Assembly (NCBI RefSeq): GCF_030406325.1
Contig: NZ_JAUEQY010000018.1
Location: 1-64,000 of the forward strand
From: Actinomadura sp. DC4
Lineage (GTDB): Bacteria; Actinomycetota; Actinomycetes; Streptosporangiales; Streptosporangiaceae
DNA: 64,000 nt
Direction of reading: 5' to 3'
Shown here: positions 60,075-64,000 of the stretch, in pieces
Layout of the letters: each line of letters begins with the position of its first letter
Numbering within the stretch: position 1 is the stretch's first letter
Made by a program: the position numbers and the translations under genes
The notes under the pieces: generated by a model
What the model saw: the letters and a program-made list of their open reading frames with translations, nothing else
Database searches by the model: none
What the model was told of the DNA's origin: nothing

Positions 60075-60629
60075 TCAGCCGGCGGCGGCGAGCCGCGAGG
60101 TCCGCCCGAGCGTCGCGGAGAACTCATCGACCAGGCGCCCGAGCGTCTCGTCGGCGACGGCCTCGACCACCGTCGTGCCGTCGTCGAGCGCCGTGATGTG
60201 GCGGTCGAGGACGAACCAGCCCTGGACGATGTGCGCCGCGCCCATCGAGGACAGGACCGGGCGCAGCGCGTAGTCGATGGCCAGCACGTGCGCGGTGGTC
60301 CCGCCCGTGGCCAGCGGGAGGACGGTCTTGCCCGCCAGCGCGTACTGCGGGAGCAGGTCGAGCAGGGACTTGAGCAGGCCGGAGTAGGCGGCCTTGTAGA
60401 CGGGCGTGCCGATGACGACGCCGTCGGCGTGCTGGAACAGGCCGGTGGCCGCGACGATGGCGGGATGCCCGAAGTCCGCGCCGAGCAGCGCGTCGCCCGG
60501 CAGCGTGCGTACGTCCAGCGAGGTGACCTGGTGTCCCTGGGCGGCGAGCCGTTGCCCGACGTGGCCGAGGAGCCGGGCGGTACGAGAGGTGGCGGACGGG
60601 CTTCCGGAGACGGACAGGATGCTTGCCAT
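60075..60629 (-). CDS. NADPH-dependent FMN reductase, SsuE/MsuE-like (184 aa)
   Basis: Flavodoxin-fold enzyme that reduces FMN with NAD(P)H for a partner monooxygenase. Motifs: SILSVSGSPSATSRTARLL (FMN phosphate loop), DGVVIGTPVYKAAYSGLLKSLLDLLP, and LPLATGGTTAHVLAIDYALRPVLSSMGA, the SsuE signature. Start ATG with GAGGGTGAGATC upstream. Last gene of a minus-strand operon with a flavin monooxygenase of the SfnB/DszC kind, which would use its FMNH2. Sulfonate/sulfone use is the usual setting. Confidence 0.92.
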   Translation of the reverse strand: MASILSVSGSPSATSRTARLLGHVGQRLAAQGHQVTSLDVRTLPGDALLGADFGHPAIVAATGLFQHADGVVIGTPVYKAAYSGLLKSLLDLLPQYALAGKTVLPLATGGTTAHVLAIDYALRPVLSSMGAAHIVQGWFVLDRHITALDDGTTVVEAVADETLGRLVDEFSATLGRTSRLAAAG

Positions 60630-60688
60630 GGTGATCTCACCCTCGTGGGTCGGAGGTCGGGAGGACGTACTGGTCGTTCGGGCCGGTC

Positions 60689-61432
60689 TCAGCGGGCGGT
60701 CTCCACCACCACGACGGGGGAGCGGTCCGGCGCGGAGCGCAGCCGCTCCAGCCACTGCACGATGTGGGCGGCGACGCTGCGGTGGTCGACGTCGTTGAGG
60801 ACGTCGTGGCGTCCCCCGCGGACGGTCACCAGCTCGGCTCCGGGCAGCCGCCCGGCCACCGAGCGCGCGATCGCCGGCGCGGTGACCGGGTCGGCCTCGC
60901 CGTGCAGGACCAGCACGGGCAGGCCGATCCGGTCCAGCGGGAGCTCCGGGGACAGCAGCGCGGCCGGGAGCGGCCGGGACAGCGCGCCGCGGACGAACCG
61001 GGCGTCCTCGGTCAGCCGCCGCCGGTGTACGGGGCAGGCGGTACGCGCTTCGAGCTCGTCGTCCCAGGACCGCCGGGGCGGCGTCCCGGGGTCGGCGAGG
61101 CCGGCGATGATGACCCCGGCCGGCGGAGGGCCCGGCGCGGCGGCCAGGGTGAGGGCCTGGAGGGCCCCGGTGTCCGAACCGGCGAGCACGACCGGCTCGG
61201 TCGCCGGCGCGGTCGTCGCGGCCACCAGCCGGGCGAGGACCTCGGGGTCGTCGCCGGGGGTGCTGTCGACGGCGTGCACGGCGTAGCCGTCGGCGGAAAG
61301 GCGGCGGCCCAGCCGCTCGTAGACGCCGCCGTGCTCGCCACGGCCGGGGAGGAGCACGATGGTGCCGCGGTGGCGCTGTTCGGCGGCCGGGAGCCAGGAG
61401 TGGACGGCCGGCAGGGTGACGGGTTCGGTCAT
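60689..61432 (-). CDS. Alpha/beta hydrolase with Asp at the nucleophile elbow (247 aa)
   Basis: Monoglyceride-lipase-like fold with LLPGRGEHGGVYERLGRRLSADGYAVHAVDS. The elbow is LAGSDTGALQ, so the nucleophile position of G-x-Nuc-x-G is Asp rather than Ser, as in haloalkane dehalogenases and epoxide hydrolases. The acid (LHGEADPVTA) and His (VRGGRHDVLND) positions are kept. It may cleave a C-halogen, epoxide or C-X bond rather than an ester, or it may be inactive as an esterase. Lies between the FMN reductase (59-base gap) and the SfnB-like gene (10-base gap). Confidence 0.83.
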   Translation of the reverse strand: MTEPVTLPAVHSWLPAAEQRHRGTIVLLPGRGEHGGVYERLGRRLSADGYAVHAVDSTPGDDPEVLARLVAATTAPATEPVVLAGSDTGALQALTLAAAPGPPPAGVIIAGLADPGTPPRRSWDDELEARTACPVHRRRLTEDARFVRGALSRPLPAALLSPELPLDRIGLPVLVLHGEADPVTAPAIARSVAGRLPGAELVTVRGGRHDVLNDVDHRSVAAHIVQWLERLRSAPDRSPVVVVETAR

Positions 61433-61442
61433 GGTGGGTCCC

Positions 61443-62615
61443 TCAGTTGTCTCGGGTGCCGCGGGCGAGTGCGCGACGGCCGGCGGCGGTGGTGATGACG
61501 TCGTCTTGGGGGGTGTGGACCCGCGAGCACAGCACGTCGCGGTAGTGCCGCTGTAGCGGGTTGTTCCTGGTCAGGCCGTTGTTGCCGACGAGTGCCACGG
61601 CCTGTTCGACCGCGGTGATCGCCGCGCGGGTGGCGAGCAGCTTCGCGACGTCGGCGCGGCCCTCGGGCAGGTCACCCTCGTCGTACCGGCGGGCCAGCGC
61701 GTCGACGAGGTCGTCCGCGCCGCTGAGCGCGGCCTCGATCTCGCCGACCGCGGTCTGGAACCGCGGCAGTGTCGCCAGGGGCGCGCCGAGCGCGGTGGGG
61801 ACCCGCTCGTGCAGGAACCCCACGAGCCAGTCCCGGGCCGCCCCGGCGACGCCCAGGTAGAGGGCGGTGAGGCCGAGCGCGTTCCAGGCCCCCAGGTCGC
61901 CGCCCGCGCGCCGCCCGGGTGCGGGCTCGGCGAGGTGTGCGACGGCGTCGAGGGGGACCGGCACGTCATTGAAGATCACATCGTCGCTGCGGCTGGCCCG
62001 CAGCCCCAGGTGGTCCCAGGTCGGTTCGACGGTGATCCCCGGGCTGTCGGCGCGTACGAGGAACGAGCCGACGCGGACCGGGTCCTCGTCGGTACGGGCC
62101 CAGACGGCCATCCAGCGCAGGCCGACCGCTCCGGTCGAGAAGATCTTGTGCCCGGTGAGGGACCAGCGGCCGTCTTCGCGCCGGGCCGTCGTGGCGGGCA
62201 GGCCGCCGCGCGCCGGAGTGCCGAGGTCCGGTTCCACGCGCAGCGCGTTGACCAGGGCGGGGCCGGGCGTGGCGAGCAGCTCACGGTAGACGGGCTCGGG
62301 CCAGGCGCCGCCGCGCGTCTGCCCGGCGTGGGTGAACAGGGTCATCGCGGTGACCAGGGCGACCGACGGATCGCCCGCGCCCAGAGCGCGCAGGATCCGC
62401 ACCGTGTCGGCGAGGCCGGCGCCGGCGCCGCCGTACTCGGGACCGGCGGTCGCGGTGAGGAGACCGGACGCGTGGACGGCCGCGACCCCCTCGAAGGGGA
62501 AGGAGCCGTCGCGGTCGTGGTCGCCGGCGCGGGCGGCCAGTTCGGCGGTGACGGCGGCCAGCCGCTCGGGGGCGTACGGGGGCGGTGCCGTGTCCGGCGG
62601 GGCGTTGCTGGGCAT
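61443..62615 (-). CDS. Acyl-CoA-dehydrogenase-fold flavin monooxygenase, SfnB/DszC-like (390 aa)
   Basis: Fold of acyl-CoA dehydrogenases with GPEYGGAGAGLADTVRILRALGAGDPSVALV, WSLTGHKIFSTGAVGLRWMAVWART, WDHLGLRASRSDDVIFNDVPVP and a C-terminal NPLQRHYRDVLCSRVHTPQDD. The HKIFSTGA and late HYRD..CSRVHTPQDD patterns are those of the FMNH2-dependent group with SfnB, DszC and related oxygenases, not of true dehydrogenases. It would use FMNH2 from the reductase in the same operon to oxidise a sulfide/sulfone-like or other hydrophobic substrate. ATG overlaps the stop of the molybdoenzyme gene (TGATG). Confidence 0.87.
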   Translation of the reverse strand: MPSNAPPDTAPPPYAPERLAAVTAELAARAGDHDRDGSFPFEGVAAVHASGLLTATAGPEYGGAGAGLADTVRILRALGAGDPSVALVTAMTLFTHAGQTRGGAWPEPVYRELLATPGPALVNALRVEPDLGTPARGGLPATTARREDGRWSLTGHKIFSTGAVGLRWMAVWARTDEDPVRVGSFLVRADSPGITVEPTWDHLGLRASRSDDVIFNDVPVPLDAVAHLAEPAPGRRAGGDLGAWNALGLTALYLGVAGAARDWLVGFLHERVPTALGAPLATLPRFQTAVGEIEAALSGADDLVDALARRYDEGDLPEGRADVAKLLATRAAITAVEQAVALVGNNGLTRNNPLQRHYRDVLCSRVHTPQDDVITTAAGRRALARGTRDN

Positions 62616-64000
62616 CAGAGGCTCCGGATCGAAGGGGGCCGAAGGACGGTCAGCGGGGGAGGGTCACCGGCGTACGGCTCGACCTCCACGAGCGCGTGCT
62701 GGCCGGTGCAGCCCTGGGAGAGCTGCGAGGTGGGCACGTCGGCGGTGAGGACGTTGGGGTTGCCGTGGACGCACAGTGACCCGGACGGGTCGTACCAGGC
62801 GCCCGTGGCGAGCTGGACGACGCCCGGCCGCAGCCGTTCGCTCAGCACCGCCCCGGCCAGGCAGGCGCCGCGGTCGTTGAACACCCGGACGAGGGCGCCC
62901 GCGGTGATGCCGCGCGCCGAGGCGTCATCGGGATGCAGGGTCAGTGGTTCGCGGCCGGCGACCTTGCCGGCCTGGCTGGTCTCGCCGACGTCGAGCTGGC
63001 TGTGCAGCCGGGTGGCCGGCTGGTTGGCGATCAGGTGCAGCGGATGGCGCGCGGCGGCGGGCGCGCCGAGCCACTCGCCGGGCTCCAGCCAGGCCGGGTG
63101 GCCGGGGCAGTCGGCGAGGCCGAAGCCCGCCACCGTCGCCGAGGCGATCTCGATCCGGCCGCTCGGCGTGCCGAGGGGCGCGCCCTCGGGGTCGGCGCGG
63201 AACCGTTCGAACAGCGTCAACCTGCGGGGACCTGGCGGCAGCTCCAGCTCACCGTCCGCCCAGAACCGGGCGAACGACGGCCGGCCGTCGCCGCGCCAGG
63301 AGGCGTAGAGGTGCTCGATCCACTCGCGGGCGGTCCGGCCCTCGGTGAACCGGTCGCCGAAGCCGAGCCGTACGGCGAGGGCGGCCAGGATCGCGTAGTC
63401 GTCGCGGGCCCGGCCGAGCGGCTCGACCGCGCGGTGCATGGCGATGAGGTGGCTGTCGCGCCGGCCGCTGCCGAGGTCCTCGCGCTCCAGGGTGGTGGTG
63501 ACCGGCAGCACGATGTCGGCCTGGCGGGCCGTGGCCGTCCAGTACGGCTCGTGCACGACGATCGTGTCCGGACGGGCGAACGCGCGGCGCAGCCGGTTCA
63601 GGTCCTGGTGGTGGTGGAAGGGGTTGCCGCCCGCCCAGTGGACGAGCCGGATGTCGGGATAGGTACGGGTGGTGCCGTCGTAGCGGTAGGACTCGCCCGG
63701 ATGGAGCAGCATGTCGGCGATCCGGGCGACGGGGATGAAGGTGCGCACCGGGTTGGGCACCGAGGGCATACGGGGGAGCCGCAGCCGCGGCCCGTCGTCG
63801 CCGACGTCGCCCATCGAGCCGTAGCCGTGGCCGAACCCGCCGCCGGGCAGGCCGATCTGGCCGAGCATCGCGGCGAGGGCCAGCCCCGCCCAGACCGGCT
63901 GCTCGCCGTGCTGGATGCGCTGCAGTGACCAGGTGACGGTGACCAGCGTCCTCGACGCGGCCATCCGGCGGGCCAGCGCCGCGATGGCGGACGCCGGGAT
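62615..64000 (-). CDS. Molybdopterin oxidoreductase, BisC/TorZ-like, C-terminal part
   Basis: The 5' end is beyond the right edge; about 460 residues are visible. They show the late part of the catalytic region (WAGGNPFHHHQDLNRLRRAFARPDTIVVHEPYWTATARQADIVLPVTTTLEREDLG) and the C-terminal molybdopterin-dinucleotide binding domain (HPLHLIANQPATRLHSQLD, VQLATGAWYDP). These match the DMSO-reductase family subgroup with biotin sulfoxide, methionine sulfoxide and TMAO reductases, which lack an iron-sulfur cluster. Reduction of an S-oxide or N-oxide is the likely role. It leads the operon with the SfnB-like oxygenase and FMN reductase. Confidence 0.92.
   Translation of the reverse strand: MPASAIAALARRMAASRTLVTVTWSLQRIQHGEQPVWAGLALAAMLGQIGLPGGGFGHGYGSMGDVGDDGPRLRLPRMPSVPNPVRTFIPVARIADMLLHPGESYRYDGTTRTYPDIRLVHWAGGNPFHHHQDLNRLRRAFARPDTIVVHEPYWTATARQADIVLPVTTTLEREDLGSGRRDSHLIAMHRAVEPLGRARDDYAILAALAVRLGFGDRFTEGRTAREWIEHLYASWRGDGRPSFARFWADGELELPPGPRRLTLFERFRADPEGAPLGTPSGRIEIASATVAGFGLADCPGHPAWLEPGEWLGAPAAARHPLHLIANQPATRLHSQLDVGETSQAGKVAGREPLTLHPDDASARGITAGALVRVFNDRGACLAGAVLSERLRPGVVQLATGAWYDPSGSLCVHGNPNVLTADVPTSQLSQGCTGQHALVEVEPYAGDPPPLTVLRPPSIRSL

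Overview
This 64 kb window is very GC-rich with almost all codons ending in G or C, many GTG starts, ATGA/GTGA stop-start overlaps, and LuxR, XRE, IclR and TetR regulators beside natural-product genes. That points to a filamentous actinomycete, probably of the Streptosporangiales/Thermomonosporaceae type; genus is inference from style, not from a marker gene. No rRNA, tRNA, IS element or CRISPR array was recognised.

Layout. (1) 1-8.3 kb: the end of a class III lanthipeptide cluster on the minus strand: lanKC, two tandem 32-residue precursor genes, a large poly-G/poly-C inverted repeat, and a cut-off gene at the left edge. Upstream lie a LuxR-type TPR regulator and, divergently, a large AAA-ATPase regulator, separated by a perfect 19-bp palindrome. 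(2) 8.3-10.7 kb: a secreted CHAP-type amidase with seven C-terminal repeats (probable seven-bladed propeller), divergent from a membrane-anchored XRE protein. (3) 10.7-36.5 kb: a CoA-ester catabolic island. A minus-strand operon (acyl-CoA dehydrogenase, thiolase, SDR, enoyl-CoA hydratase) faces a long plus-strand run of about 19 genes: alcohol and aldehyde dehydrogenases, a complete Liv-type ABC importer, SDR, DUF35/SCP2-thiolase pair, crotonase, two kinds of acyl-CoA synthetase, four acyl-CoA dehydrogenases and two luciferase-like oxidoreductases. It ends at an IclR regulator. A 10-bp motif, ATTTCACTGA, recurs in the three promoter regions of the island, including the regulator's own, and gives a testable regulon. 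The substrate is unknown; a small alcohol- or acid-bearing, perhaps alicyclic or branched, compound is imported, oxidised, activated and beta-oxidised.

(4) 36.5-42 kb: a secreted beta-sandwich protein; a protein with four CxxC...CxxH modules flanked on both sides by copies of a structured ~65-nt element; a TetR/MFS efflux pair with two clear operators. (5) 42.2-59.3 kb: an eight-gene minus-strand operon for a PUFA-synthase-like secondary lipid, plus one gene remnant: a 2,236-aa synthase (two tandem nitronate-monooxygenase-like domains, KS, AT, a PUFA-type ACP, KR), a 1,443-aa synthase (KS, AT, DH, fused phosphopantetheinyl transferase), a free ACP, two alpha/beta hydrolases, a glycosyltransferase preceded by a remnant of its own 5' end, a membrane-tethered methyltransferase, and a galactokinase-like protein that has lost its catalytic motifs. 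The likely product is a glycosylated polyketide or fatty-acid lipid. (6) 60-64 kb: an operon of FMN reductase, hydrolase, SfnB/DszC-like flavin monooxygenase and a molybdopterin oxidoreductase (cut by the right edge), which looks like organosulfur oxidation and sulfoxide metabolism.

Starts were chosen by stop-start overlaps, Shine-Dalgarno sequences and family N-termini; alternatives are given where it matters.
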